Source of the DNA: Streptomyces flavochromogenes
Lineage (GTDB): Bacteria; Actinomycetota; Actinomycetes; Streptomycetales; Streptomycetaceae
Direction: 5' to 3'
NCBI RefSeq assembly: GCF_000717595.1
Contig: NZ_JNZO01000015.1
Location: forward strand, 62,001 to 126,000
DNA: 64,000 nt
Part shown: positions 25,716-34,599 of the stretch, piece by piece
How positions within the stretch are numbered: the first letter of the stretch is position 1
Layout of the letters: every line of letters begins with the position of its first letter
Position numbers and translations under genes: made by a program
Notes under the pieces: model-generated
Told to the model about the DNA's origin: nothing
Seen by the model: the letters and a program-made list of their open reading frames with translations, nothing else
Databases searched by the model: none

Positions 25716-26011
25716 GGCACCAGTCTCACCACCCTCGGTGCGCATCGCACCCGGGAGGCGTCCGCCGGGCCTACACGCCCGTACTTCGGGCCGGGGCAGC
25801 CGGTGGGGTGCGCTCGGCCGGTGATTACGGGCACCACGTCGGGGGCCGGGCGATCGTACGGGGCCGAGAGCTCGCTGATCATCTGCTCCGTGAAGGCGTT
25901 GCGCCTGGCGGGGCGGTCCGGTCCGAGCAGCAGCACGTGTCCGTGGGTCGGTCCGTTTCCTGCCCGGGCCACCCGCTCGCCCACTTTTCGGGCCGGTGCT
26001 ACACATGGACT

Positions 26012-28684
26012 ATGGCCGGATTCCTCGGCCGCCTGCGCTCCGCGTTGAGCGTCCGCACCGTCGCCCGCCAGGTCTTCTCCCTGCAGGCGGCGATCGTGGT
26101 GCTCCTCGTCGTGGCCGCCGTGGTTGCCCTCGTACTGCAGTCCCGGGCCGACAGCGAGCGGGAAGCGCGCAACCGGTCCCTCGCCGTGGCCGAGACCTTC
26201 GCCAGCGCGCCGGGCATCGAGGAGGCCCTGGCCGCTCCCGACCCGGCCGCGGTGCTCCAGCCGCGCGCCGAACGAGCGCGGAAGGCGTCCGCCGTGGACT
26301 TCGTCGTGGTGATGACCACGGACGGGATCCGCCTCACCCACCCCGATCCGGCCCAGATCGGAGGGCCTTACATCGGCACGATCGGCCCTGCGGCAGCAGG
26401 CGGGATCGTCAGGGAGACCGTGACCGGCACCCTCGGTCCGTCCACCCGCGCCGTGGTCCCCGTGACCGACGCCGAGGGCAAGGTGATCGCCCTGGTGTCC
26501 GCCGGGGTCACGCTCGAAGCCGTGAGCGGGGTCGTCGAACACCAGCTGCCGCTGCTCCTCGGTGCCGCGGCGGCCGCGCTGGCGGTCGCCACCTTCGGTA
26601 CGGCTCTGGTCGGCAGGCGGCTGCGCCGCCAGACTCACGGCCTGGAACCCGCCGAGATGACCCGCATGTACGAGCATCACGACGCGGTGCTGCACGCCGT
26701 GCGCGAGGGCGTTCTGATCCTCGACGGCGACGGTCGGCTTGCGCTGGCCAACGACGAGGCACGCAGGCTGCTCGGTCTCAGCCCGGAGGCGGAGGGTCAG
26801 CTTGCCCGGGAGCTGGGCCTCGCCCCGGACATCGCCCGGCTGTTGGCTTCCGGACGCCCGGCCACCGACGAGGTGCACCTGGCCGGGGACCGGCTGCTGG
26901 CCGTCAACCAACGGCCGACCGACTCTGGAGGCGGCCCGTCCGGCTGTGTCACGACGCTGCGCGACACCACGGAGCTGCAGACCGTCACCGGCCGGGCCGA
27001 TGTGGCGCAGGAACGCCTGAAGCTCCTGTTCGCCGCCGGCTTGGAGATCGGTACGAGCCTCGACGTCGAGCGGACCTCCCAGGAGCTGGCGGACTTCGCC
27101 GTCCCCCGGTTCGCCGATTTCGTCACCGTCGACCTGGCCGACCCGGTCCTGCGGGGCGAGGAGCCGTCGCAGCGCGGCGCGGCGATGCGTCGTGTCGCGT
27201 TCCGGGGTATCCGGGACGACACACCGCTCTACCCACCCGGAAAGCTGATCCATTTCGTCCCGTCCACCCCGCAGAGCCTCGGCTACGGCTCGGGCGAGAC
27301 GGTCCTGGAGGCGGACATGACCGCCTTCTCCGGCTGGCAGGCCCAAGACCCCGAACGGGCCCGGGGTCTTGTCGACGCCGGCATCCATTCGATGATCGCG
27401 GCTCCGCTGCGCGCCCGCGGCGTCATCCTGGGTGTCGTGACGTTCTGGCGGTCGCGCAAGCCCGAGCCGTTCGAGCACGACGACGTGACACTCGCGGAGG
27501 AACTGGCCGCCCGCGCGGCGGTCGTCATCGACAACGCCCGGCGCTTCACGCGCGAGCACACCATGGCGGTCGCCCTGCAGCGCAGTCTGCTCCCCCGCGC
27601 CCTGCCGGAGCAGAACGCGCTCGACGTGGCCCACCGTTACCTGCCCGCGCAAGCGGGCAGCGGCGGTGTCGGCGGGGACTGGTTCGACGTCATCCCGCTG
27701 CCCGGCGCCCGCGTCGCGCTCGTCGTGGGGGACGTGGTCGGCCACGGGCTGCACGCCGCCGCCACCATGGGCCGGTTGCGCACCGCGGTCCACAACTTCT
27801 CCTCCCTTGACATGGCTCCCGACGAACTCCTCTGGCACCTCGACGAACTGGTCACCCGGATCGACCAGGACGAGAGCGGCGACGTCGCGCCGGTCACGGG
27901 CGCCACCTGCCTGTACGCGCTCTACGACCCGGGCTCACAGATGTGCACGATGGCCCGCGCCGGCCACCTGGAGCCCGTCGTCGTGCGTCCCGACGGCAGC
28001 GCGTCGTTCGCCGCCGTACCGGGCGGCCCACCCCTCGGGCTCTCCGGTCTTCCCTTCGAGACCGCCGAGATACGACTCCCCGAGGGCAGCAGCCTCGTCC
28101 TCTACACCGACGGTCTCGTGGAGGACCGCACCCGCGACATCGACGAAGGGCTGGAACTGCTGCGGCGTACTCTGGCTCACCCCGGCCGCACGCCCGAGCA
28201 GACCTGTGGCGCGGTTCTGGACGCGTTGCTGCCCGAGGAGTCCTCGGACGACATCGCGGTGGTGGTCGCCCGCACGCGTGCGCTCGCCGACGCCCGTACA
28301 GCCGTCTGGGACGTCGCGTCCGATCCGTCGGCCGTCGGCCAGGTTCGAGCCGCCGTCACCCGTACGCTGGCCGAATGGGGTCTGGAGGAGGCGTCCTTCA
28401 CCACCGAGCTGATCCTGAGCGAGCTCGTCACCAACGCCATCCGCTACGCCGCCGAGCCCGTCCGGGTACGTCTGATCCGCGACCGCGTTCTGATCTGTGA
28501 GGTCTCGGACGGCAGCAGCACCGCTCCACACCTGCGGCGCGCGGCCACCACCGACGAGGGCGGACGGGGCCTGTTCCTGGTGGCCCAGTTCGCCGACCGC
28601 TGGGGCACCCGCTACACCGCGGACGGCAAGGTCATCTGGACCGAACAACCGCTTCTCACCGGCACGTCGGACAACGACGGGTGA
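26012..28684 (+). CDS. Multidomain sensor phosphatase: Cache-PAS-GAF-SpoIIE-HATPase
   Basis: The 890-residue protein combines signal input and two outputs. A helix at about 23-43 and another near 180-200 bracket an extracytoplasmic CitA/DcuS-like domain (VDFVVVMTTDGIRLTHPDP). A PAS domain follows (VREGVLILDGDGRLALAN), then a GAF domain (about 345-520), a SpoIIE/PP2C phosphatase domain (GGDWFDVIPLPG, VGDVVGHGLHAAATMGRLR, YTDGLVEDR) and a C-terminal anti-sigma-type ATPase (LILSELVTNAIRYA, GRGLFLVAQFADRWG). Such proteins dephosphorylate STAS antagonists and may also bind or phosphorylate them. The STAS gene at 685-1101 is a possible distant partner. The ATG at 26012 begins the basic-hydrophobic N-terminus. 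Confidence 0.9.
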   Translation: MAGFLGRLRSALSVRTVARQVFSLQAAIVVLLVVAAVVALVLQSRADSEREARNRSLAVAETFASAPGIEEALAAPDPAAVLQPRAERARKASAVDFVVVMTTDGIRLTHPDPAQIGGPYIGTIGPAAAGGIVRETVTGTLGPSTRAVVPVTDAEGKVIALVSAGVTLEAVSGVVEHQLPLLLGAAAAALAVATFGTALVGRRLRRQTHGLEPAEMTRMYEHHDAVLHAVREGVLILDGDGRLALANDEARRLLGLSPEAEGQLARELGLAPDIARLLASGRPATDEVHLAGDRLLAVNQRPTDSGGGPSGCVTTLRDTTELQTVTGRADVAQERLKLLFAAGLEIGTSLDVERTSQELADFAVPRFADFVTVDLADPVLRGEEPSQRGAAMRRVAFRGIRDDTPLYPPGKLIHFVPSTPQSLGYGSGETVLEADMTAFSGWQAQDPERARGLVDAGIHSMIAAPLRARGVILGVVTFWRSRKPEPFEHDDVTLAEELAARAAVVIDNARRFTREHTMAVALQRSLLPRALPEQNALDVAHRYLPAQAGSGGVGGDWFDVIPLPGARVALVVGDVVGHGLHAAATMGRLRTAVHNFSSLDMAPDELLWHLDELVTRIDQDESGDVAPVTGATCLYALYDPGSQMCTMARAGHLEPVVVRPDGSASFAAVPGGPPLGLSGLPFETAEIRLPEGSSLVLYTDGLVEDRTRDIDEGLELLRRTLAHPGRTPEQTCGAVLDALLPEESSDDIAVVVARTRALADARTAVWDVASDPSAVGQVRAAVTRTLAEWGLEEASFTTELILSELVTNAIRYAAEPVRVRLIRDRVLICEVSDGSSTAPHLRRAATTDEGGRGLFLVAQFADRWGTRYTADGKVIWTEQPLLTGTSDNDG

Positions 28685-28744
28685 TGATCCCTGGCTGCCC
28701 GGGGGGTCGCCCGCCCCCGTCGGCACGCCGACATCAGCCCATCG

Positions 28745-29992
28745 TCAGGTCCGGTCGAGTCGGTCCAGAGCGGAGAGGATCGGTGTGACCCCGTCCTCGC
28801 TCCGGATCCGTTCGGAGAGTGTCCGGGCACGGCGGGCGTAGAGCGGCTCGCCGGTCACCTCCTCCAGAGCTGCGGCCAAGGCCGCTGACGTGAGCCTGCG
28901 GAGGGGGACCGGTCGAGGAGCCACCCCGACGGCGGCCAGGCGCGAGGCCCAGAACGCCGCGTCGAACTGAACCGGTACCGGCACGGCGGGGACTCCCGCG
29001 CGCAGGGCCGCGGCAGTGGTGCCGGCGCCCGCGTGGTGGACGATCGCCGCCATCCTCGGAAAGAGCAGGGAGTGGGGAACCTCGTCGATGGTGATGACGT
29101 CGTCGCCGTCGGCGTGCAGTCCGGCCCAGCCGCGCTGGATCACCCCACGAAGGCCGGCTGCGCGCAGGGCGCGCACCACGGCGCGGCTGAGACGCTCGGG
29201 TTCGGGCACGGTGGCGCTGCCGAGGCCGACGAAGACCGGCGGCGGGCCGGCGTCCAGGAAGTCCCGCAGGCGGGTCGGCAGCTCGGCCCGCGGCGGGTCG
29301 TGCGACCACCAGTAGCCCGTGATCTCCAGTCCGGGACGCCAGTCGCGCGGCCGGGACACGAGCTGCGGGCTGAAGCCGTGGAAGACCGGCCACCCCCGTT
29401 CTCGTGTCCTGCGGGCGGCGTGCGAGCCGGCAGGGGGCATGCCGAGCCGGCTCCGGAGAGCACGAGTGGCGTCGACGAAGATGCGGTCGACCGCGGCGTT
29501 GACCGCACGCCCTGCCAACCGGTTCCCCGTCGCTCCCCACGAACGCGTTCCGGTCACCGGCGGCGGGAATTCCCTCGTCGGGGCGAGAGGCTGCAGGAAC
29601 ACGCCCATGGAGGGCAGCCCCAGGCCTTGGGCCATGGTGTGCCCCAACGGGCCCAACGAGCCGGACACCAGCACGACATCACTGGCCTGCGCAGCCTGCA
29701 GCAGATCATCGGACATCCGGCCGACCGCCGCCCTCGCCAAGCCGACGAGACGCGCCAGTTTCCCCGCGTCGGTGACGCTGCGCTGCATGACCTGGCCCCG
29801 TGCGGAGGCCAACTCCGCGCGCGGATCGACGGGTACCGCGTGGAATCCCAGCCCGGCAGACGCCGCCAGTGGTGCGAAGCACGCGTGGCTGACCAGCGTC
29901 ACCTCGTGCCCCGCCCGCATCAGCCCGTGCCCGAGACCGGTGTACGGCGCGACGTCCCCACGCGACCCGGCTGTCATCACCGCTACCCTCAT
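28745..29992 (-). CDS. GT1-family glycosyltransferase (UGT/MGT type)
   Basis: The 415-residue product has the two-domain GT-B fold of macrolide and sterol glycosyltransferases. The N-terminus is RVAVMTAGSRGDVAPYTGLG. The C-terminal nucleotide-sugar site is VHHAGAGTTAAALRAGVP followed by PVQFDAAFWASRLAAVGV, close to the conserved HHGGAGTT...Q motif; here Ala replaces the second Gly of the canonical HGGAGT. It would transfer a sugar to a small acceptor such as a macrolide or lipid. No biosynthetic cluster is near, so the acceptor is unknown. The ATG at 29992 gives the family start, though the frame is open further upstream. Confidence 0.85.
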   Translation of the reverse strand: MRVAVMTAGSRGDVAPYTGLGHGLMRAGHEVTLVSHACFAPLAASAGLGFHAVPVDPRAELASARGQVMQRSVTDAGKLARLVGLARAAVGRMSDDLLQAAQASDVVLVSGSLGPLGHTMAQGLGLPSMGVFLQPLAPTREFPPPVTGTRSWGATGNRLAGRAVNAAVDRIFVDATRALRSRLGMPPAGSHAARRTRERGWPVFHGFSPQLVSRPRDWRPGLEITGYWWSHDPPRAELPTRLRDFLDAGPPPVFVGLGSATVPEPERLSRAVVRALRAAGLRGVIQRGWAGLHADGDDVITIDEVPHSLLFPRMAAIVHHAGAGTTAAALRAGVPAVPVPVQFDAAFWASRLAAVGVAPRPVPLRRLTSAALAAALEEVTGEPLYARRARTLSERIRSEDGVTPILSALDRLDRT

Positions 29993-30109
29993 GGCCGCAG
30001 TATCCCGCCCGTCGGCGGTCGACGGCGTCTGGCGCACCGGATGCCGTGAGTGCCGCCGACGACCGGTCTCGGGCATCATCGAAGGTGGGGACCGTCGACG
30101 GGAGTGGCG

Positions 30110-31207
30110 ATGAGATTGTCGTTCCTTGAGCCCCTCTACGCGGAGCCGGGCCCGTACGCCTCCGTGTATCTGGACACCTCCCGGGACGTCGAGCATCCCG
30201 AGCGGGCGATCGCGCTGCGCTGGGAGCGGCTGCGGGAGAGCTTGTCCCGTCAGGGCGCGGACCGGGCTCTGACGAACGTACTGGAGGAGGTCGTCGGCAC
30301 CGACGCCGAGGTTCCGGGGGTGCACGGGCAGGCCGTCTTCGCCGCCCACGGCACGATCGTCCTGGACGGGGAGCTCCCGAAGCCGCCCGAGCGCGACTCC
30401 GCGCGGTACGGCACCCTGCCCGACGCCATGCCCCTGGTCACCCAGCACGTCCCGGAGATCCCGTACATGGCCGTGGTCGTCCACTACGGCGGTCTTCCGA
30501 CCGCCGAGGCCAACGGCTGGGTGGAGCTGGAGGCGGAGACCGGCACGTGGCCCACGTCCACGGTGGCCCCGGGTGAGCGGCTGCGTCACAGGGTCGCGGT
30601 GGCGACCTGGCACCGTACCTGCGTCCGGCTCGGCCACCGGCTGGACGAACGGGCGCGGCGCGCCCATGCCGACGCCGTCGTCGTGGGCGGGGACGAGTGG
30701 GCGTGCAACGTACTGCTCCGCCGCCTGCCGCACACCGTGCGGGACAAGACCGTACGCGTGGGCGGCCCGACCCCCACCCACACCGGACGCGCCCTGCTGG
30801 AGCCACAGCTCGACGGCGTCTTCCGCGGCCGCATGGCCGCGCACGACCGGGAGCTCGTGGACATCTTCATCGGTCGGCGCGCCCTGGACGGGCCCGTGGC
30901 GGAGGGTCTGGCCGCCACCGTCACCGCCCTCCAGCGGGGCCAGGTGGCAGCACTGCTGCTGAACCGGCCGCCCGGGGCCTCACCGCGGCTCTGGGTGGGC
31001 TCCCAGCCCGCCCGGCTCGCCCTGACCGACGCGGAGCTGACGTCCTTCGGTGTGCGGGCCCCACGGGAGGAACGCGCCGACGAGGCCCTCGTCCGGGCCC
31101 TCGTCGGCACCCGTGCCGAGCTGGTCGTCGTACCGGAGAGCGAGCTGAGACTGTACGAGGGCATGGGCGCCGTGCTGCGGTACGCCGACCCCGGCGTCCC
31201 GTCCTGA
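30110..31207 (+). CDS. baeRF/Vms1-like (Rv2629-type) protein
   Basis: The 365-residue protein resembles the actinobacterial baeRF2 or Vms1/Ankzf1-like family, related to peptide-release factor eRF1 domain 2 and to mycobacterial Rv2629. Visible traits are the YASVYLDTSRD opening, VFAAHGTIVLDGELP, YMAVVVHYGG and the C-terminal RALVGTRAELVVVPE. It has no membrane segment. By family it may act on stalled ribosomes or peptidyl-tRNA, or in hibernation; none of this is proven for this protein. ATG at 30110 follows a GACGGGAG site. It is divergent from the glycosyltransferase gene. Confidence 0.8.
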   Translation: MRLSFLEPLYAEPGPYASVYLDTSRDVEHPERAIALRWERLRESLSRQGADRALTNVLEEVVGTDAEVPGVHGQAVFAAHGTIVLDGELPKPPERDSARYGTLPDAMPLVTQHVPEIPYMAVVVHYGGLPTAEANGWVELEAETGTWPTSTVAPGERLRHRVAVATWHRTCVRLGHRLDERARRAHADAVVVGGDEWACNVLLRRLPHTVRDKTVRVGGPTPTHTGRALLEPQLDGVFRGRMAAHDRELVDIFIGRRALDGPVAEGLAATVTALQRGQVAALLLNRPPGASPRLWVGSQPARLALTDAELTSFGVRAPREERADEALVRALVGTRAELVVVPESELRLYEGMGAVLRYADPGVPS

Positions 31208-31459
31208 CGCCGACGCGGGACACCGCCCGACACCGCCACCACCCCCGCTCCGCCTCCGGCGTCGCCGAGCCGGACCCTCACCCTTCACGATGTCGCCGCC
31301 TACTGGGAGCACCGGGCGCAGCTCGACCGGTGGACGGCGCCCGCTTCGCGACCCCTGCCTGACCCGGCGCGGGCGGGGGACGACGGGAGGCGACCGGCCG
31401 GGCACGACGTGCCTGGGGGACGTGCGGTGCGGGGTGCGGCGACGGCGGTGCGCCGAGCT

Positions 31460-32302
31460 CTACGGACGTTCGAAGGCCTGCAGTACCCCACCGACGGCGA
31501 AGCACAACGCACCGCACAACGTCCCCCAGTTGGCGATGTCGGCGTTGACCAGGCTCTGGGTGCTGGGCCGGGTGAAGGCGGCCAAGGCGGCGACCATGAA
31601 GAGGACCGACCCGAACTGGTTCACCGCGACCACCCACCAGCCGAGGCTGCGCGAGCGGAGGCAGGGCCGGGAGCGATGGCAGATCTCGGCGAACCCGAGA
31701 TGACCCGAGATCAGGAACAGCACGCAGCCGATCACGTCGGGGGTCCAGATCAGCCGATTGATCTGCTGGACGCTGAGCCCCTGCAGGAAGGAGTCCAGCA
31801 GGTTGACTCCGAACACGAGCGTCCCGGCGAACAGCACGAACGTGCTGAGCCAGTCCAGACGCATCGGCTCGTACCCCCACCACCGCCGGCGGACCGCTGC
31901 CAGTGGGCCGCCCCCTGGGGAGTGGCGAGGCGCGTTCAGGACCTGCAAGAGCGAGGTGTAGCCCCCGATGGAGAAGAACACCCCGCCCGCGAGGTAGATC
32001 GAGGCGCTTTCGACCGGGTCGCCCGAGCCGAACTGGGCGACCCCGGCGCCGAGAGCGAAGAGCGTTCCGCCGAGGAAGAAGGCACCCGATGCGACGGAGT
32101 TGAGCCTCCTGAGGCGATCGAGGGCATCGGTGTCGGCGGTCGGGGACATGGCGACCGTGCCCCCGGGGTCGCGGACGGACAGCGCCCCGCGTTTGCGCGC
32201 GGGCCGCGACTCCCATACGACCGTCCCCCCTTCCGGGCGGTGCCAGGTGAGACGGGTGGTGAACGGTCCTGCGCCTTCGGCGCGGTGCTCGGGCGGTTCC
32301 AC
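31460..32302 (-). CDS. Multi-pass membrane protein, function unknown
   Basis: The 280-residue product has a soluble N-terminus containing TWHRPEGGTVVWESRPARKR and about six hydrophobic helices from residue 70 to the end (for example ASGAFFLGGTLFALGAGVAQ and LSTFVLFAGTLVFGVNLLD). Similar proteins with this N-terminal phrase occur in Streptomyces but I know no function. It is close to and on the same strand as the universal stress protein gene, separated by 110 bp. The 252-bp gap to the converging baeRF gene holds no clear feature. Confidence 0.7.
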   Translation of the reverse strand: MEPPEHRAEGAGPFTTRLTWHRPEGGTVVWESRPARKRGALSVRDPGGTVAMSPTADTDALDRLRRLNSVASGAFFLGGTLFALGAGVAQFGSGDPVESASIYLAGGVFFSIGGYTSLLQVLNAPRHSPGGGPLAAVRRRWWGYEPMRLDWLSTFVLFAGTLVFGVNLLDSFLQGLSVQQINRLIWTPDVIGCVLFLISGHLGFAEICHRSRPCLRSRSLGWWVVAVNQFGSVLFMVAALAAFTRPSTQSLVNADIANWGTLCGALCFAVGGVLQAFERP

Positions 32303-32412
32303 GACACGAGCCTAGTTCCAGCTCCTCCGCCCGCCGGACAGTGAAACGTGGAGGTTGGACTGTCTCCCCCGAGTGACCGCCGTCCCCGTCGAACGACCGG
32401 TGTCCCCGTCCG

Positions 32413-33264
32413 TCAGGTGTGCGGCACGACGGCCACAGGACAGGAGGCGTGATGGATGACGGCGTGGGTGATCGATCCGATATGAGCGCCCCTGGCCGCC
32501 CTGCGCCGACCGACGACCACCAGGCGCGCATCCGACGCGGCCTCGATGAGATGCTCGGCCGCCCGTCCCGGAGCGGACACCTCGACCACCTCCGTCCCCG
32601 CGAACCGGTCCCGGAAGGGCCGAACCGCGTCGGCGAGCGCTACCGCCCTCTCCTCCTTCGCGGCTGCGCTGGGGTGGTGAACGAAGGATTCATGCCAGGT
32701 GTGCACGATCTCCAGCGGGACGCGGTGCCGCCCTGCGAAGTCGAACGCGAAGTGCAGCAGCTCGTCCTTGACTTCGTTCACATCCAGACCGAGGACCACC
32801 TTCCTGCGGCCGTTCCTCCCGGACGCACCGGAGCTGTCCTTCTCGTATCCGGGGCGAACGAGAACCACGGGGCGCGCCGCTTCCGCGACGACCTCCTGCC
32901 CCACCGAACCGACGATGAACCCACGGACGCTCCCCAGCCCATGAGAGCCCACGACGAGCAGATCCGCCTCGGCAGCGGCGGCGAGCAGCACGCTGACGGG
33001 AGCGTCTTCGACCTCGTCAGCGGTCATGGCAAGGCCCGGCTGCCGGGACCCGACCTGCCGCTCGGTCTCGGCCAGCACGCCTTCCGCCGCGCCGGCACGG
33101 TCCTCGTGCGACACCTTCATCGCACCCAACTGATGCTCCGCCCACCGTGTGGCGTACACCAGTCGCAGGCCGTCGCCGCGCAGCGCCGCCTCGTCGGCGG
33201 CCCAGTCCACCGCCGCCACGCTTCCTTCAGAGCCGTCCACTCCCACAGTGACAGGTCGGGACAC
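32413..33264 (-). CDS. Tandem-domain universal stress protein
   Basis: The 283-residue protein carries two UspA domains (about 1-140 and 152-282). The first has VGVDGSEGS and the ATP-binding pattern G-x2-G-x9-G-S in GSHGLGSVRGFIVGSVGQ. The second keeps the fold (VVLGLDVNEVKDELLHFAF) but replaces the G-x2-G start with GRRRAARGAHIGS, so only the first site probably binds ATP. Such proteins accumulate under stress, dormancy or low oxygen. The gene precedes the membrane protein gene on the same strand and may be co-transcribed with it. Confidence 0.9.
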   Translation of the reverse strand: MSRPVTVGVDGSEGSVAAVDWAADEAALRGDGLRLVYATRWAEHQLGAMKVSHEDRAGAAEGVLAETERQVGSRQPGLAMTADEVEDAPVSVLLAAAAEADLLVVGSHGLGSVRGFIVGSVGQEVVAEAARPVVLVRPGYEKDSSGASGRNGRRKVVLGLDVNEVKDELLHFAFDFAGRHRVPLEIVHTWHESFVHHPSAAAKEERAVALADAVRPFRDRFAGTEVVEVSAPGRAAEHLIEAASDARLVVVGRRRAARGAHIGSITHAVIHHASCPVAVVPHT

Positions 33265-33469
33265 GCTGCTCTCTCCTCGCCTCGGGCCAACGTCGACAGG
33301 CCCTCACAGGGGCGCCGATGGGCATCCGTGTGCGAGGGAACCTGGTCAGGAAGCTACCGAGTCGCTGCAGCGATGGTGTGCACGGCGTTCGGCGACGCTG
33401 CCGAAGTACTCCGTCCGGCGGAGGACAGGGGCACGCCTGCCCTTTGGCAGTACGGGCGGGACCGCTCGT

Positions 33470-34462
33470 TCAAGAGACCTCTGCCCAGCCGTTTCGCACG
33501 GCGTGGGCTCCGAGCTGCATCCGGGTCCTGACTCCGGCCAGGTCCATGAGGTGACGCAGGCGCCGGTGCAGCGTGCGCGGTGACAGACCGAGTTGTGCCG
33601 CTGCGGTGAGGTCCGTCAGGCCTGCCAGGAGCAGGGCGAGAATCCTTCGGTCGAGGTCGGTGGGACCCTCCGTAGCGACCTCGACGGTGGGATCGGTCTC
33701 TCCGCCGGTGCCCGACAGTTCGAGGGGACGGGCTGTGCGCCACACCGTCTCGAAGAGCGCGTCCAGGGCGTCCAGGAGGCCACTGCGGTGCAGCAGCACG
33801 GCGCCGGGTTCTCCGGCTGCCGTGACCGCGAGCGGGACGAGGCCGAGGTCGGCGTCGGCCAGGACGAGTTTCATCGGCAGTTCGTCGGCGACCCGCAGGT
33901 GCACGCCCTTCCCCAGGGAATCGATCGCGTCGTCGACGATGCCGGGTTCCGCCAGCACGGCCCGGTCTAGCACGGCGCGGAAGTGCACCCCCCGGCCGAT
34001 GGCCAGGGGTTCGGCCGTGTTCTCGTCGGGGGGCAGGGCGACGAACGGCGCGGTGATGAAGGAGCGGACCTGTGTGCGGGCCGCCTGCTGTACCTGGAGG
34101 AAACGATGCCGGATGGCGTCGACGCCCGTGACGACCTCGATCAGGTCGCTGATGCTGCTCCCGGTCATCGCCGCCCGGTGTTCCTCGGCGAAGGTCACCA
34201 AGGCGTGCTCGGCCATGCGCAGACCGTCCCTGCGCTGGCTGATGAGGGCGCCGAGGGCCATGGCCGGCGGCGCGGCGGTGAACCGCTCGTCCGCCGACCT
34301 GGTCGCCAGTCCCCACTCGACGAGGCGGGACAACGCCTTGTCGACGTGGGCCTGCGACAGGACGGCAAGGCCGGAGAGAAGGATCGCGGTGGAGTTCGGC
34401 CGTCCGAGCAGCGCCCGGTAGACGCGCTCGTCATCGGGTTCGAGGCCAAGAACATCCAGCAT
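33470..34462 (-). CDS. LuxR-type regulator with TrmB-like N-terminal helix-turn-helix
   Basis: The 330-residue product has an N-terminal TrmB-like winged helix (LGLEPDDERVYRALLGRPN, then VDKALSRLVEWGLA) and a middle domain of about 180 residues related to phospholipase-like effector regions. A C-terminal LuxR helix-turn-helix follows (DRRILALLLAGLTDLTAAAQ, LSPRTLHRRLRHLMDLAGVR). The frame continues 170 codons upstream antisense to other sequence, but the ATG at 34462 (MLDVLGLEPDDERVYRALL) is the family start. It lies downstream of the large subtilase gene on the same strand, with a hairpin between, so it may regulate that gene or be independent. Confidence 0.82.
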   Translation of the reverse strand: MLDVLGLEPDDERVYRALLGRPNSTAILLSGLAVLSQAHVDKALSRLVEWGLATRSADERFTAAPPAMALGALISQRRDGLRMAEHALVTFAEEHRAAMTGSSISDLIEVVTGVDAIRHRFLQVQQAARTQVRSFITAPFVALPPDENTAEPLAIGRGVHFRAVLDRAVLAEPGIVDDAIDSLGKGVHLRVADELPMKLVLADADLGLVPLAVTAAGEPGAVLLHRSGLLDALDALFETVWRTARPLELSGTGGETDPTVEVATEGPTDLDRRILALLLAGLTDLTAAAQLGLSPRTLHRRLRHLMDLAGVRTRMQLGAHAVRNGWAEVS

Positions 34463-34558
34463 CGGCGATCGACTCTCTTCCGCTTGCCGCAGCGGGGAGA
34501 GTATGCGCCATGGCGGCAGACCTTGAATAGTCCCTGCTGGGAGCAGGTCTGAGGGGAA

Positions 34559-34588
34559 GGGCCCCGGGAAGTCGCCTCCCCGGGGCCC
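34559..34588 (-). terminator. Hairpin after the subtilase gene
   Basis: A perfect 10-bp stem (GGGCCCCGGG and its complement) with a 10-base loop lies 12 bases beyond the subtilase stop codon and before the LuxR-type gene, the classic position for a terminator. Confidence 0.7.
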
Positions 34589-34599
34589 CACTGTTCTGT

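Noticed and set aside
25631..27838. Minus-strand open frame of about 735 codons opposite the SpoIIE gene
   Set aside because: The plus-strand SpoIIE protein has clear domain motifs; the opposite strand is Arg/Gly/Pro-rich without motifs.
31208..31459. Open plus-strand frame after the baeRF gene
   Set aside because: No start, ribosome binding site or recognisable similarity; treated as intergenic.
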